Assembly: GCF_000828055.2 (NCBI RefSeq) | Contig: NZ_CP010523.2 | Coordinates: forward strand, 1,984,001 to 2,048,000 | Direction: 5' to 3' | Length of the DNA: 64,000 nt | From: Klebsiella variicola | GTDB lineage: Bacteria > Pseudomonadota > Gammaproteobacteria > Enterobacterales > Enterobacteriaceae | Shown: positions 42,761 to 52,500 of the stretch, in pieces | How the letters are laid out: every line of letters begins with the position of its first letter | How positions within the stretch are numbered: position 1 is the first letter of the stretch | Notes under the pieces: generated by a model | Told to the model about the DNA's origin: nothing | Seen by the model: the letters and a program-made list of their open reading frames with translations, nothing else | The model's database searches: none | Translations under genes and position numbers: made by a program

Positions 42761-44484
42761 TCGTCTTCCGCGACCCGCACCCCAACCTTCAGCACGTGAT
42801 CGTTCTCTTTTTCCGCCACCGTCCACACCATCCCGGCGAACTCCACCTGGTCCCCCACCACCGGCGCCGCGCCCAGCAGCTGCTGCACCACTTCCCCGAG
42901 CGACTGCTGATGCTCGCGGAACTCCTCTCCGCCGTCGAGGCCGTAGATTTGCGCCACATCGGCGAAGCGGGCCTCGGCATCAAGAATGAAGTCGCCGAAA
43001 AAGCGCTGATCGAGCGCCACCGGCGGCGACTGGCTGAACATTTTACCCAGTGCCGGCAGGTCGTGCTCGCGACCAATGACGCACAGGATATCGCCTTCCC
43101 GCAGGCGGGTGCTGCCGGTGGGGTGCAGCAGGGCATTGTTGCGAAACAGCGCCGCAATCCGCGTCTCCGGCGGCATATGCAGATCGCGCAGCGCCGCGCC
43201 GATGCACCACTTATCGGCGCCCAGCTGATAGACAAACTGCTCCCACGGGTTTTCCGGGTGAATATCCAGCCCGACGCGGGAGATGGGCCAGCTGATGGGC
43301 GGCACCACCACTTTGGCTTTCTTCGCCGCCCACGACAGCGAAGTGCCCTGCAGCAGCAGCGACACCAGCACCACGAAGAAGGCGACATTGAAGAACAAGC
43401 GGGCGTTGTCCAGCCCGGCCATCATCGGGAACACCGCGAGAATGATGGGCACCGCGCCGCGCAGGCCAACCCAGCTGATAAACACCCGTTCGCGCAGGTT
43501 AAAGCCGCGAAACGGCAGCAGGCCGGCAAACACCGACAGCGGGCGGGCAATGAAAATCATCCACATCGACAGCAGCAGCGCCGGGATGGCGATCGGCAGC
43601 AGGTCGGATGGCGTCACCAGCAGGCCCAGCACCAGGAACATGGCGATCTGCGCCAGCCATGCCAGGCCGTCGAAGTTCTGCAGGATACCGTGTCGGTTGC
43701 GGATCGGCCGGTTGCCCAGCAGAAAGCCGCAGAGATAGACGGCAAGGATACCGCTGCCGTCGAGGGTGGTGGTGACGGCGAAAATCATGATCCCGCCGCT
43801 CAGCGCCAGCAGCGGATAGAGCCCGGCGGGCAGCACGATGCGGTTAATCATCTGCAGCAACAGGTAGCCGCCGCCGAGGCCGATGGCGATCCCGAGGCCA
43901 AACTGCTGGATGATATGCACGGCGAACATCCAGCTGAGGCCGGTCTGGTGCTGCTGGATCATTTCGATCAGGGTGATGGTCAGGAAGACGGCCATCGGGT
44001 CGTTACTGCCTGACTCAATCTCCAGCGTTGAGCCGACGCGCTCGTTGAGCCCCTTGCCGCCGAGCAGCGAGAAGACCGCCGCGGCGTCGGTGGAGCCGAC
44101 AATGGCGCCGATCAGCAGGCCTTCGATCATATCCAGCTTGAACAGCCAGGCCGCCATCATCCCGGTCAGCGCCGAGGTGATCAGTACCCCGACCGTCGCC
44201 AGCGACAGCGCAGGCCACAGTGCGACACGAAAGGAGCTGGCCTGGGTGCGCATCCCGCCGTCCAGCAGGATCACCGCCAGTGCCAGGTTACTCACCATAT
44301 AGGCGAAGGGGTAGTTGTCGAAGGGGATGCCACCGATGCCGTCAATGCCTGCCAGCATCCCGATGGCCAGAAAGATGACCAGAATCGGGATGCCAAGGCG
44401 CGAAGAAAAGGAGCTCAATAAGATACTGCAGGTTACTAAAACAGAACCCAGAATAAACAGACTAATGACCGCAGCGGCGTCCAA
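42751..44484 (-). CDS. cvrA: K+/H+ antiporter CvrA (NhaP2-type)
   Basis: CPA1-family antiporter exporting K+ (or Na+) for protons; cell-volume regulation. 577 residues: 12-13 transmembrane helices (1-about 390, [47 protein letters not shown] with the ND motif), followed by a cytoplasmic RCK_C/TrkA_C domain (about 400-480, [23 protein letters not shown]) and a CorC-like end ([18 protein letters not shown]). The 3' end coincides with the right repeat of the inserted element, yet the C-terminus DEAE is intact. Confidence 0.95.
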   Translation of the reverse strand: MDAAAVISLFILGSVLVTCSILLSSFSSRLGIPILVIFLAIGMLAGIDGIGGIPFDNYPFAYMVSNLALAVILLDGGMRTQASSFRVALWPALSLATVGVLITSALTGMMAAWLFKLDMIEGLLIGAIVGSTDAAAVFSLLGGKGLNERVGSTLEIESGSNDPMAVFLTITLIEMIQQHQTGLSWMFAVHIIQQFGLGIAIGLGGGYLLLQMINRIVLPAGLYPLLALSGGIMIFAVTTTLDGSGILAVYLCGFLLGNRPIRNRHGILQNFDGLAWLAQIAMFLVLGLLVTPSDLLPIAIPALLLSMWMIFIARPLSVFAGLLPFRGFNLRERVFISWVGLRGAVPIILAVFPMMAGLDNARLFFNVAFFVVLVSLLLQGTSLSWAAKKAKVVVPPISWPISRVGLDIHPENPWEQFVYQLGADKWCIGAALRDLHMPPETRIAALFRNNALLHPTGSTRLREGDILCVIGREHDLPALGKMFSQSPPVALDQRFFGDFILDAEARFADVAQIYGLDGGEEFREHQQSLGEVVQQLLGAAPVVGDQVEFAGMVWTVAEKENDHVLKVGVRVAEDEAE

Positions 44485-44576
44485 TGTTCACGTACTCCCT
44501 GACTGGCGTGAAAAAATGGCTAAAAGTGACACTATTTTAACAATTCGCAGGGGATCCGCCTATGCGTCCGGGAAAT

Positions 44577-45491
44577 TTATTCTGTCAGCACCGGGTGGCC
44601 GCTGATCGTCAGAGTGGTGGTAGCTGCCTGATTCACCAGTCGCGCGCGGGCGCCCAGCGGCAGGGTCACCGTGCGCTGCTCGTGGCCAAACTCCAGTCCG
44701 CTAATCAACGGCAGGGAAAGCTGCTGGCGCAGGTAATCAAAGACCTGCGGCAAATCGTACCCCGCGTCATAGTCGTTTGGCGCGCTGCCGGTGAAGCTGC
44801 CGAAGATCACTGCTTTCTGCGCCGCCAGCACGCCGCTATGCAGCAGCTGAAGCAGCATGCGCTCGACGCGGAACGGGTGTTCGTTGATATCCTCCACCAC
44901 CAGGATGCCGTCGCGGATCGACGGTAGCCACGGCGTGCCGATAAGCGAGGTCAGCATCGCCAGATTTCCCCCCCACAGGGTGCCTTCCACCTGGCAGTTC
45001 GGCCCTTCGCCCGGCCATTCGAGGGTAAATTCCGCCTGGCGTAGCGCCTGCCAGAAATGGTGCTCGGTAAACGGATCGAGGGTCTCCGCGCCGAAGTTGC
45101 CCGCGAGCATTGGCCCGCTGAAGGTGATGACGTTGCCCGTAGCCAGCAGGCCCGACTGGATAGCAGTGAAATCGCTGTGGCCGCAAATCAGCAGTGGGTC
45201 GCGCTGCTGGCGGGCAATCAGTCCCTGCCAGTCGATATGCGGCAGCAGGCGACTGGCGCCGTAGCCGCCGCGCACCGCGAGGACGATACGGTTGCGCCCG
45301 GGCAGCTGGGCCAGCTGGTTAATATCGGCCAGGCGTTCCTGTTCAGTCCCGGCGAAACGCTGCTGCCGGCGGGGAATGACCTGCTGGTGGGCCACCTCAT
45401 GTCCGGCCTGCTGCAGACGCTCGACGCCGCGGGCTGCCGCCTGCTGGTTGATGCAATAACCCGATGGCGCGACCAGATAAAACTGAGACAT
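44577..45491 (-). CDS. ldcA: L,D-carboxypeptidase A LdcA
   Basis: Cytoplasmic serine peptidase (S66) removing the terminal D-Ala from recycled murein tetrapeptides. 304 residues; nucleophile Ser106 in LICGHSDFTA, with Glu in VVEDINEHPFRVERML and a His near LEFGHEQRTV completing the triad. ATG has CAAGGAATTATC upstream. Divergent from emtA, as in E. coli. Confidence 0.96.
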   Translation of the reverse strand: MSQFYLVAPSGYCINQQAAARGVERLQQAGHEVAHQQVIPRRQQRFAGTEQERLADINQLAQLPGRNRIVLAVRGGYGASRLLPHIDWQGLIARQQRDPLLICGHSDFTAIQSGLLATGNVITFSGPMLAGNFGAETLDPFTEHHFWQALRQAEFTLEWPGEGPNCQVEGTLWGGNLAMLTSLIGTPWLPSIRDGILVVEDINEHPFRVERMLLQLLHSGVLAAQKAVIFGSFTGSAPNDYDAGYDLPQVFDYLRQQLSLPLISGLEFGHEQRTVTLPLGARARLVNQAATTTLTISGHPVLTE

Positions 45492-45666
45492 GATAATTCC
45501 TTGCTATGAATGAAAGGGTTATGATGCCGCCTGGAATGGCGATTGTCATCTCCAGGTGGCTAACTTCAGTCCGCACCCGTCATCCTTCAGGTTGTCGGCC
45601 GGCGGGGGACGTACCGCTGCCGTCGTTCTGCAGCATGATGGCGTTTGGGTAGATAAGGATAGATGT

Positions 45667-46278
45667 GTGAAATTGAGATGGTTGCTTATTTTAGTCGTTT
45701 TTCTGGCCGGTTGTAGTTCGAAACATGATTACACTAACCCGCCGTGGAACCCCGAGGTCCCGGTGAAGCGGGCGATGCAGTGGATGCCGATCAGTGAAAA
45801 AGCCGGCGCCGCCTGGGGCGTGGACCCGCAGCTGATCACGGCGATCATCGCCATCGAGTCGGGCGGTAATCCTGCGGTGGTGAGTAAATCCGGCGCCGTC
45901 GGGCTGATGCAGCTCAAGCCGTCGACCTCCGGACGCGATGTCTACCGGCGGATGGGCTGGCGCGGCGAGCCGTCGGTCAGTGAGCTGAAAAACCCGGAAC
46001 GTAATATCTCGATGGGGGCCGCCTATCTGAGCATTCTGGAGAACGGTCCGCTGGCGGGGATCAAAGACCCGCAGGTGATGCGCTACGCGGTGGTGGTCTC
46101 CTATGCCAACGGTGCCGGCGCCCTGCTGCGCACCTTCTCGTCGGATCGCCAGGACGCCATCGATGAGATTAACGATCTCGACGCCGATGAGTTCTTCGAG
46201 CATGTGGTGAAAAAACACCCGGCACCGCAGGCGCCGCGCTATATCTGGAAACTGCAGAAAGCGCTGGACGCCATGTAG
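45667..46278 (+). CDS. emtA: Endo-type membrane-bound lytic transglycosylase EmtA
   Basis: Outer-membrane lipoprotein that cleaves murein glycan strands endolytically. 203 residues from GTG 45667 with AAGGATAGAT upstream. Lipobox LAGC with lipidated Cys16. SLT domain with the catalytic Glu64 in [24 protein letters not shown] and [11 protein letters not shown]. In E. coli the next gene is ycgR (flagellar brake); it is absent here, consistent with a non-motile Klebsiella. Confidence 0.95.
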   Translation: MKLRWLLILVVFLAGCSSKHDYTNPPWNPEVPVKRAMQWMPISEKAGAAWGVDPQLITAIIAIESGGNPAVVSKSGAVGLMQLKPSTSGRDVYRRMGWRGEPSVSELKNPERNISMGAAYLSILENGPLAGIKDPQVMRYAVVVSYANGAGALLRTFSSDRQDAIDEINDLDADEFFEHVVKKHPAPQAPRYIWKLQKALDAM

Positions 46279-46285
46279 GCCTACG

Positions 46286-46312
46286 CTCACCCCGCTGACC
46301 TGGCGGGGTGAG
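46286..46312. terminator. Hairpin between emtA and the downstream convergent gene
   Basis: CTCACCCCGC / GCGGGGTGAG stem, 8 bp after the emtA stop and close to the convergent stop at 46327. Confidence 0.7.
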
Positions 46313-46326
46313 TGCTTCTCACTCGC

Positions 46327-47151
46327 CTAATCCTCGGTACGCAGCGAGGAGATAGCGCTCATCGGCGCAATGAGCGTTTTATAGTCCCGGTAGCGCTCGG
46401 GAAGGGATCCTGGGCCGTTCACCGCCACGCAGAGCATGGCTGTCGCGTCATCTTCCTGATCGCCTTTCAGCGCTAACGCTTCTCGTAACGCATCGATGCA
46501 GGCATGGGCGTCATGATGTGAGATGCCGCAGATATCGAGACGAATGGTTTTGCTAATGGCTTCTATCCATAACCCGCCCCACAAAACGCAACCCGTGGGC
46601 ATGAGCAGGCAACTAAAGATGCTGTACGCGGTGAAGTCGAGCCAGATAAAGGTCTTACTGAAAACGATAATGCCGAGGGCGAGCGAAGGGATGCTGATGG
46701 CCAGCATATTACACCCGCGGCGCAGCGGACTTAAGGCTAAGCCCGCGCTCGCTATCTGTTCCTGCCAGAGGTTACGTCCGGCAATACTCAGGCTGCAGGG
46801 CAGATCTTCATGACACGGCTTTCGCACCTCAAAATGGTCAAACAGTATTCTTTCAATGACGTTCATTTCCTGGTTTGCATCGCGTCCGTTGGCCAAAACC
46901 TGCCCGGCCTCCGGGATCCACAGATACTTTTTACTGAGTAAGCTGAACATCGCCAGCTGGATCACCCGGGTCCCTTCTCCGGTCAGCCAGGCCAGCAGCC
47001 ATGGACTGACCTCCGTCGCGTGCGGCTGGGGCTGAGCCGCTGGCCGTGTCACGACGATCGTCGTACCGATAGCAATATAGATACCCGGGACGATAAACAT
47101 AAATCCGCCAAGAAACAGCAGTGGATGCAGATGCATCATAAAATTCCACAT
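46327..47151 (-). CDS. TIGR04222-like membrane protein, second of a pair
   Basis: 274 residues, not characterised. A helix at about 10-35, then a soluble part with the pattern PWLLAWLTGEGTRVIQLAMFSLLSKKYLWI and VIERILFDHFE, which resembles TIGR04222-type domains (PxxLAxL...R...LAL..L...). Two more helices at about 150-195 precede a C-terminal tail. About 35% similar by eye to the gene upstream of it, suggesting tandem duplication. ACGAGGGGACAGT provides the SD. Function unknown. Confidence 0.7.
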   Translation of the reverse strand: MWNFMMHLHPLLFLGGFMFIVPGIYIAIGTTIVVTRPAAQPQPHATEVSPWLLAWLTGEGTRVIQLAMFSLLSKKYLWIPEAGQVLANGRDANQEMNVIERILFDHFEVRKPCHEDLPCSLSIAGRNLWQEQIASAGLALSPLRRGCNMLAISIPSLALGIIVFSKTFIWLDFTAYSIFSCLLMPTGCVLWGGLWIEAISKTIRLDICGISHHDAHACIDALREALALKGDQEDDATAMLCVAVNGPGSLPERYRDYKTLIAPMSAISSLRTED

Positions 47152-47163
47152 ACTGTCCCCTCG

Positions 47164-48015
47164 TTAATCCAGGCGCTGCAGACAAAAGGGATACTGAATA
47201 AGGTTGATGATTTTTACATATTCAGCAAATCTTTCGGGAAGCAGGGTGGTTGTACCAATCGCCACGCAATAATCGGCGTTTTCATCGGTCAGGGTATCTG
47301 CGTCAGCAATAAGCGTCTCTTTCAGGGTATCAATATAGTGGTGAAGAATATTAATAGCGATCCCCTCCCGGTCGAGCCGGGTGACATTTAAGGTGATGCA
47401 TAATAGCCACAGCCACCACAGTCCGGAAACCATAAACATCACCAGCCAGCTCAATACGCTGGAGTGAATTATCGCCTGATGATCAAATAGTGTTTTCCAG
47501 ACGAGCACAGCGATTAACAGCAGGGAGGGGGCGGCAATCACTATCATGTTCCACGTTTGGTGCGTTGGGCTTAGCCGTAGCCCACTGCAGTGGGGATCGG
47601 TAGCCCAGTGGTTTTGTTCAGCGACGTGCAGAGAAAGCGGGAGATCCTGGTGACAGGATTTTGGCGTAGCGAAATGGTCAAACAGTATTTTTTCCACGCA
47701 GGTCATTTTGCATTCGGCATACTGCTGATTGGCGCAGAGCTGAATATCTTCAGCAGAATGGATGAGGGTGACATAGTTTTTTCTTAACAGCCGGAACATG
47801 GCCAGCTGAATGACGCGGGTGGCGCGATGACGTAGCCAGGCTAAAAAAGAGGGGGAGATAGAATAGGGCGCCGGAACGGCGGTGGTATTTTTAGCGGGGC
47901 GGGTCTTCACAATAATCATATTCAGCAGAATATATATCACTGTGGTGGATAATACATAATAACCCATAAATGATAACGGGTGTAAATTGGCGATATAGCT
48001 AATGACGGGGTTCAC
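47164..48015 (-). CDS. TIGR04222-like membrane protein, first of a pair
   Basis: 283 residues with the same layout as its neighbour: N-terminal helix (about 14-35), SPSFLAWLRHRATRVIQLAMFRLLRKNYVTLI and CVEKILFDHFATPKSCHQDLPLSL in the soluble portion, then two helices at about 160-205, and a tail with FAEYVKIINLI. Both proteins keep the Cys-His pair in (P/S)CH(E/Q)DLP. The gene is followed by its paralog after 12 bp, so they form an operon. More AT-rich than its flanks. Function unknown. Confidence 0.7.
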   Translation of the reverse strand: MNPVISYIANLHPLSFMGYYVLSTTVIYILLNMIIVKTRPAKNTTAVPAPYSISPSFLAWLRHRATRVIQLAMFRLLRKNYVTLIHSAEDIQLCANQQYAECKMTCVEKILFDHFATPKSCHQDLPLSLHVAEQNHWATDPHCSGLRLSPTHQTWNMIVIAAPSLLLIAVLVWKTLFDHQAIIHSSVLSWLVMFMVSGLWWLWLLCITLNVTRLDREGIAINILHHYIDTLKETLIADADTLTDENADYCVAIGTTTLLPERFAEYVKIINLIQYPFCLQRLD

Positions 48016-48149
48016 TTTTATTCCTTGTGAGCGCTATAACCGGTTTGCGCCAGCATAGTAAGCTTTCTCATCCACGGGGGGCAAGTGAAATAATGGGGTG
48101 GCATTTTTAAGTTAATTTCAGCAATAAAAGCGAGACAAAAGTCTTCATG

Positions 48150-48178
48150 AAAGCCTCCGCCGTCATGGCCGGAGGCTT
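48150..48178 (-). terminator. Terminator hairpin of the TonB receptor gene
   Basis: AAGCCTCCG / CGGAGGCTT stem on the minus strand, about 17 bp after the stop at 48195, with TCATG rather than a T-run after it. Confidence 0.7.
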
Positions 48179-48194
48179 ATATTGCTGCGGTCAG

Positions 48195-50315
48195 TTAAAA
48201 GTCGTAGCCCACGGTGGCCATGACGCTGCGCTCTGCTCCCCAGTAGCAGTTGCCGGTGCCGTAGCAGCCGGAAATATACTCGCGGTCGCCGATATTGTTG
48301 GCGTTAACCTGCACATAAGCACCTTTCAGCGTTGGCGACCAGACACCGAGGTCGGCCCGCATCATGGCATCCATCAGCGTGACCGACGGCAGCCGCGCGG
48401 TGTTGGCATCATCCGCCCACTGTTTGCCGATGTAGCGGACGCCAGCGCCCACCGAGATCCCCGCCGGGAACTGATAGCGCGCCCAGAAGGAGGCCATCTG
48501 ATCCGGGGTCAGCTGCGGCGTGTTGTTATCGGTACCGTCCCTGGTGTCCTGGAAGCGCAGACGATTCCAGGTATACGAGGCGATAGTACTCAGCTGCGGG
48601 GTGATCTGGTGGTGTGCTTCCAGCTCAACGCCCTGGGAATGGACCTTACCCGCCGGAATATAGGTGGCGGTGGCGATGTTCGGGTCGCGGGTGGCGACAT
48701 CCTTTTGCGTCAGGTCGTAAATTGCAATGCTATAGAGGTCGCGGCTGCCCGGCGGCTGGAACTTCAGACCGGCTTCGACCTGCTCGGCGGTGGTCGGTTT
48801 CAGCGGTTTGCCGTCCGCGCCCGGCAGCATCGCCGGGGTGATCGCCTGGCTGTAGCTCAGATAAGGCGAAAGGCCATTATCCAGGGCGTACAACAGCGAG
48901 GCGCGGCCGCTGATATGGTCGTCTGAACGGCGGTTTGAGGTGCCGAAGGTATCGCTGACCTGCTGGGAAACGATGCGGTCGTAGCGTGCGGAAACATCCA
49001 CATGCCAGCGGTTCCAGACCATCTCATCCTGCAGATACAGCCCGGTCTGGTAGTAGCGGCGATGATTGTCATCGCTGTAGGTGACGGTATGCCCGGTCTG
49101 CGCGGTATAGCCGGTAAACGGGTTTAGCGGCGCCGCACCGCCGGCGCCGGTCCACAGATCGTTGCGGAAGCGATGATATTCGGCGCCGAGGATCAGGGTA
49201 TGCGCCAGGTCGCCAGTATTGAAATCGGCGCGCAGGCGGTTATCGGTCGACCAGCCGTCCAGCGAACCGCGCGAACCGCTGTAGCCGCGGGTCAGCATGT
49301 CGCTGTCATCTATCCAGCCGACCTGGTAGACCTGATCGAGGGAGACGTTGGTGTGGGTGTAGCTCCCGGCGGAATAGACCGACCAGACGTCGGTGAACTG
49401 GTGGTCAAACTCGTAGCTGTAGATCTGCTGGCGGCGCTGATAGCCATCTCCCGGATCGCCCTCGTTGGTGCTGGGGGAGAGCTTACGACCATTATGCGCG
49501 TAGCGGGTGCCATCCAGCGGCAAAGAGCCGTGGTAGCCGCCGGAAGGATCTTTTTGCAGATAGGCGCGCAGCAGCAGCGAGGTGTCGCTGTCCGGCTGCC
49601 ATAGCAGGGAAGGCGAAATCGCGTAGCGCTCTTCGCGGGTATGGTCATACTGCGTGTCGCTGCTGCGGGTCATCCCGATCAGCCGCCATGCCCACTGCTC
49701 GTTGATGGCGTCGGTGTAATCGAAGGCCGCGCCTTTGGTATTTTGCGTACCGCCGGTCAGGCGGACGTGGCCCTGCTGGCTAAACTGCGGGCGTTTGGAG
49801 GTCAGGTTGACCACGCCGCCCGGCACGCTCTGCCCGTAGAGCGCGGAGGAGGGGCCGCGGATCACATCGACGCGTTCGATAAACCACGGGTCGATTTGCA
49901 CAACGTTATGACTGCCGCCGTCGCTCATCAGGCGCATACCGTCGAGGAACAGGTTATCGACGTCGCCGCCGTGGTAGCCGCGCAGGGAGATAGCGTCGAA
50001 CCGGGTCGCGCCGCCGCCGAAGCTGGAGTAGACCCCCGGGGTATATTCCAGCGCCTGGCTGATGGTATTCGCCCCCTGGTCCGCCATCTGCTGGCGGGTG
50101 ACCACCGATACCGACTGGGCGGTGGTGATTAACGGCTGGTCGGTTTTCGTCGCCCCGAGCGAAGTGCTGGCGCTGTAGCCTTCAGTCGGCGCGCTGGCGG
50201 ACGCCGGCGGGCTGGCAGTGACCACCACGGTCTCTTCAGCTAGCGCGGTGAGGGGAAGGGCGACCACGAGGGCGTACAGCAGCCTCGGGCGTTTTCGGGA
50301 AATAGCCACGTTCAT
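48195..50315 (-). CDS. foxA: TonB-dependent hydroxamate siderophore receptor (FoxA/FhuA type)
   Basis: Outer-membrane receptor for ferric hydroxamate siderophores; best match by eye is FoxA (ferrioxamine B). 706 residues from ATG 50315 (AGGAT 8 bp upstream). Signal peptide about 1-26, TonB box EETVVVTA, plug domain (QPLITTAQSVSVVTRQQMADQG...DVIRGPSSALYGQSVPGGVVNLTSKRP), then a 22-strand barrel ending in VGYDF with terminal Phe. A Cys pair (SGCYGTGNCYW) lies near the C-terminus. Fur box in the promoter. Substrate is inferred; gene symbol tentative. Confidence 0.82.
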   Translation of the reverse strand: MNVAISRKRPRLLYALVVALPLTALAEETVVVTASPPASASAPTEGYSASTSLGATKTDQPLITTAQSVSVVTRQQMADQGANTISQALEYTPGVYSSFGGGATRFDAISLRGYHGGDVDNLFLDGMRLMSDGGSHNVVQIDPWFIERVDVIRGPSSALYGQSVPGGVVNLTSKRPQFSQQGHVRLTGGTQNTKGAAFDYTDAINEQWAWRLIGMTRSSDTQYDHTREERYAISPSLLWQPDSDTSLLLRAYLQKDPSGGYHGSLPLDGTRYAHNGRKLSPSTNEGDPGDGYQRRQQIYSYEFDHQFTDVWSVYSAGSYTHTNVSLDQVYQVGWIDDSDMLTRGYSGSRGSLDGWSTDNRLRADFNTGDLAHTLILGAEYHRFRNDLWTGAGGAAPLNPFTGYTAQTGHTVTYSDDNHRRYYQTGLYLQDEMVWNRWHVDVSARYDRIVSQQVSDTFGTSNRRSDDHISGRASLLYALDNGLSPYLSYSQAITPAMLPGADGKPLKPTTAEQVEAGLKFQPPGSRDLYSIAIYDLTQKDVATRDPNIATATYIPAGKVHSQGVELEAHHQITPQLSTIASYTWNRLRFQDTRDGTDNNTPQLTPDQMASFWARYQFPAGISVGAGVRYIGKQWADDANTARLPSVTLMDAMMRADLGVWSPTLKGAYVQVNANNIGDREYISGCYGTGNCYWGAERSVMATVGYDF

Positions 50316-50394
50316 AAGATCATCCTGAACCAACGCGGTCTGGTACTCCTGTACGCCGCCGCGGGAAAAACGAATCTGTCATTGTTCGTTAAAA

Positions 50395-50413
50395 AGTAAT
50401 GCGAATTATTATT
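50395..50413 (-). promoter_or_regulatory. Fur-box-like site upstream of the siderophore receptor
   Basis: On the minus strand AATAATAATTCGCATTACT matches the 19-bp Fur consensus GATAATGATTATCATTATC at about 13 positions, about 80 bp before the start codon. Confidence 0.6.
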
Positions 50414-50531
50414 GTTTGTATTTATGTGATCAAGCGAAAGGTGACCGGTTCAGGGCGATGGGGGGAGTGACGTGCTTCCCGCGGGCCGCAGAGCGGGGCT
50501 GCACGGGGACGTTGTCAGCAGGGAGACGACT

Positions 50532-50557
50532 ACCCCCTACCGAATTTGGTAGGGGGT
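50532..50557 (-). terminator. Hairpin downstream of treA
   Basis: ACCCCCTACC-GAATTT-GGTAGGGGGT, a perfect 10-bp stem 13 bp after the treA stop on the minus strand; no T-tract follows. Confidence 0.7.
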
Positions 50558-50569
50558 GCGTGAAAAGCG

Positions 50570-52303
50570 TCAGGCGCCGGTTTTTTGCGCTGCCGCCGGT
50601 GCGGGGTCGTTGGCGGCTGGCTTGCTCTGCGCGGAAGGGGCCGCCGCCGGGCGCGTGGCGGGCAGGGCATCGCAGGGTTTCTCCTGCGGGCAGATCAGAT
50701 CCAGCATCTTCAGGGTGACACCGTTGGTCCAGCCAAAGCCATCCTGTAGCGGATATTCGCCACCGCCGCCGCCGGTCCCGGTCGAGCTTACGTCATACTT
50801 CTCCACCAGCTTTTGCTTGCTGTCATAGGTGTGCTGAACGTTGCTCAGGAAGCGCCAGCTGACCTCCATGGCGATCTTTTGTTGGCCGTAGTTTTGCAGG
50901 CCCTCGACCGCCACCCACTGCAGCGGCGCCCAGCCGTTCGGGGCGTCCCACTGCTGACCGCTGTTGACGGTGGTGGTGGTCAGCCCGCCGGGTTTGAGCA
51001 GCCGCGACTCAGCGGCGGCGGCCACTTTCGTCGCCCGCTCGCGTGACGCCGCATTGACGTACAGCGGGAACAGCGCCGCCGCGGTCAGCTGATTGCGCAC
51101 CTTGCGGGTTTTCAGATCGTAATCGGCGTACCATCCCTCTTTATCATTCCACAGATATTTCTCGATGGCCTGCTGGCGGGCATTAGCCAGCGCATCGTAC
51201 TGCGTAGCGCCGGCGCTGTCCCCGGATGCCTTGCTGGCGCGGGCGAGGGTTTTCTCCAGATGGAACATCAGGGCATTGAGATCGACCGGGACAATCGAGG
51301 TGGTGCGAATGGTGGCGAGCTGCTGCGGATTATCCATCCAGCGGGAGCTGAAATCCCAGCCGGAGGCGGCGGCGGAGCGCAGGTCGCGATAGATCTCGGT
51401 TGCCGGACGATTCGGGTTGCTTTTGGCGGTTTTGACGTCGTCAAGCCAGGACTCGGGGCGCGGGGTGTCGTTATCGTCCCAGTAGCGGTTGAGCAGCGCG
51501 CCGTCCGCCATCCGCACCGCCCGTTTGTCAGCGCTGCCGGGGGCCAGCGCGTCCGCTCCGGCCATCCAGTAGCGATACTCCTTCTCCAGCTGCGGCTGGT
51601 AGGTTTTCAGTACCTGGTCGCCATCGTGCGTCGCCAGCAGGCTCACCATAAAGGAGAAGAAGGGGGGCTGCGAACGGCTGAGGTAATAGGTGCGGTTGCC
51701 GTTGGGGATATGGCCCCAGGTGTCAATTTCCGCGGCGAAGTTGGCGACCATATCTTCGACTTTATCCCAGTGACCGCTTTCGGCAAGACCCAGCATGGTG
51801 AAATAGCTGTCCCAGTAATAGACTTCGCGAAAGCGTCCGCCGGGGACCACGTAGGGCTTAGGCAGCGGCAGCAGCGAGTCCCATTTTTCCACCTCGACGG
51901 TGCTGCGGGTCAGGACCGGCCACAGGCCATCGATATGTTGACGCAGGGTTTGCCCTTTGGGCGGCACATAGGTGTCATTTTCTTTCGGCAGCGTGAAGTT
52001 CAGCTCGACGAAGTGGCGCAGGTCAAAGCTGGCCTGGTTTTTCTGCATCCGGTAATCGGCAAGGATCATCAGCGGATCGCTGTTAGGGATCGCGTCGGCG
52101 AAGGTTTTTTGATCGGCAAAGAGCTTCGCGCTCTGGACATCATTGAACAACGGGCCCAGCAGAATATCCGGCGAGGGGGGCGGCGCGGTTTTGCCGTCTT
52201 CCGCCTGGACATTCAGGCTCATCAGGGCGAGCAGGGCGCCGCCGATCGCCAGGCGCAGGGTACAGGGCAAAGCAGCGGGACGATGTGCATCAGTACTCGT
52301 CAT
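50570..52303 (-). CDS. treA: Periplasmic trehalase TreA
   Basis: GH37 enzyme that splits periplasmic trehalose into two glucoses; at high osmolarity it allows trehalose to be used as a carbon source. 577 residues with a signal peptide (cleavage near residue 34, VQAEDG). Trehalase signatures [15 protein letters not shown] and [12 protein letters not shown] are present, as is [14 protein letters not shown]. The C-terminus has an Ala/Pro-rich tail ([26 protein letters not shown]) longer than the E. coli enzyme by a few residues. SD AAGGAGAACTCCCC. Confidence 0.96.
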   Translation of the reverse strand: MTSTDAHRPAALPCTLRLAIGGALLALMSLNVQAEDGKTAPPPSPDILLGPLFNDVQSAKLFADQKTFADAIPNSDPLMILADYRMQKNQASFDLRHFVELNFTLPKENDTYVPPKGQTLRQHIDGLWPVLTRSTVEVEKWDSLLPLPKPYVVPGGRFREVYYWDSYFTMLGLAESGHWDKVEDMVANFAAEIDTWGHIPNGNRTYYLSRSQPPFFSFMVSLLATHDGDQVLKTYQPQLEKEYRYWMAGADALAPGSADKRAVRMADGALLNRYWDDNDTPRPESWLDDVKTAKSNPNRPATEIYRDLRSAAASGWDFSSRWMDNPQQLATIRTTSIVPVDLNALMFHLEKTLARASKASGDSAGATQYDALANARQQAIEKYLWNDKEGWYADYDLKTRKVRNQLTAAALFPLYVNAASRERATKVAAAAESRLLKPGGLTTTTVNSGQQWDAPNGWAPLQWVAVEGLQNYGQQKIAMEVSWRFLSNVQHTYDSKQKLVEKYDVSSTGTGGGGGEYPLQDGFGWTNGVTLKMLDLICPQEKPCDALPATRPAAAPSAQSKPAANDPAPAAAQKTGA

Positions 52304-52500
52304 GGGGAGTTCTCCTTATCATTATCGACTGCGGGCCACGACGTTTGGCCATCCAAAAACCTTAGACGAATATCTGCCGCTGCGCGTGTCAGGGGTAACA
52401 TTTTGCGCGAAAACAGAGGATTTACCTGCCAGGTTTTCTGATATAACCACCAGCAAAGCGGTTAGGCTTACAGGCAAGCCAACGCGCCCGGGAGCCAGTC

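Noticed and set aside
42636-42989. A plus-strand frame of 117 codons crossing the right repeat
   Set aside because: The first part is AT-rich island DNA and the rest is the complement of cvrA with Pro/Arg-rich shadow composition; it is a chance fusion across the junction.
42796-44013. Long plus-strand ORF of 405 codons opposite cvrA
   Set aside because: Typical antisense shadow in high-GC DNA, rich in Arg, Gln and His, with the real gene clear on the other strand. The same applies to 13649-15061, 6434-7567 and 25103-26215 on the minus strand.
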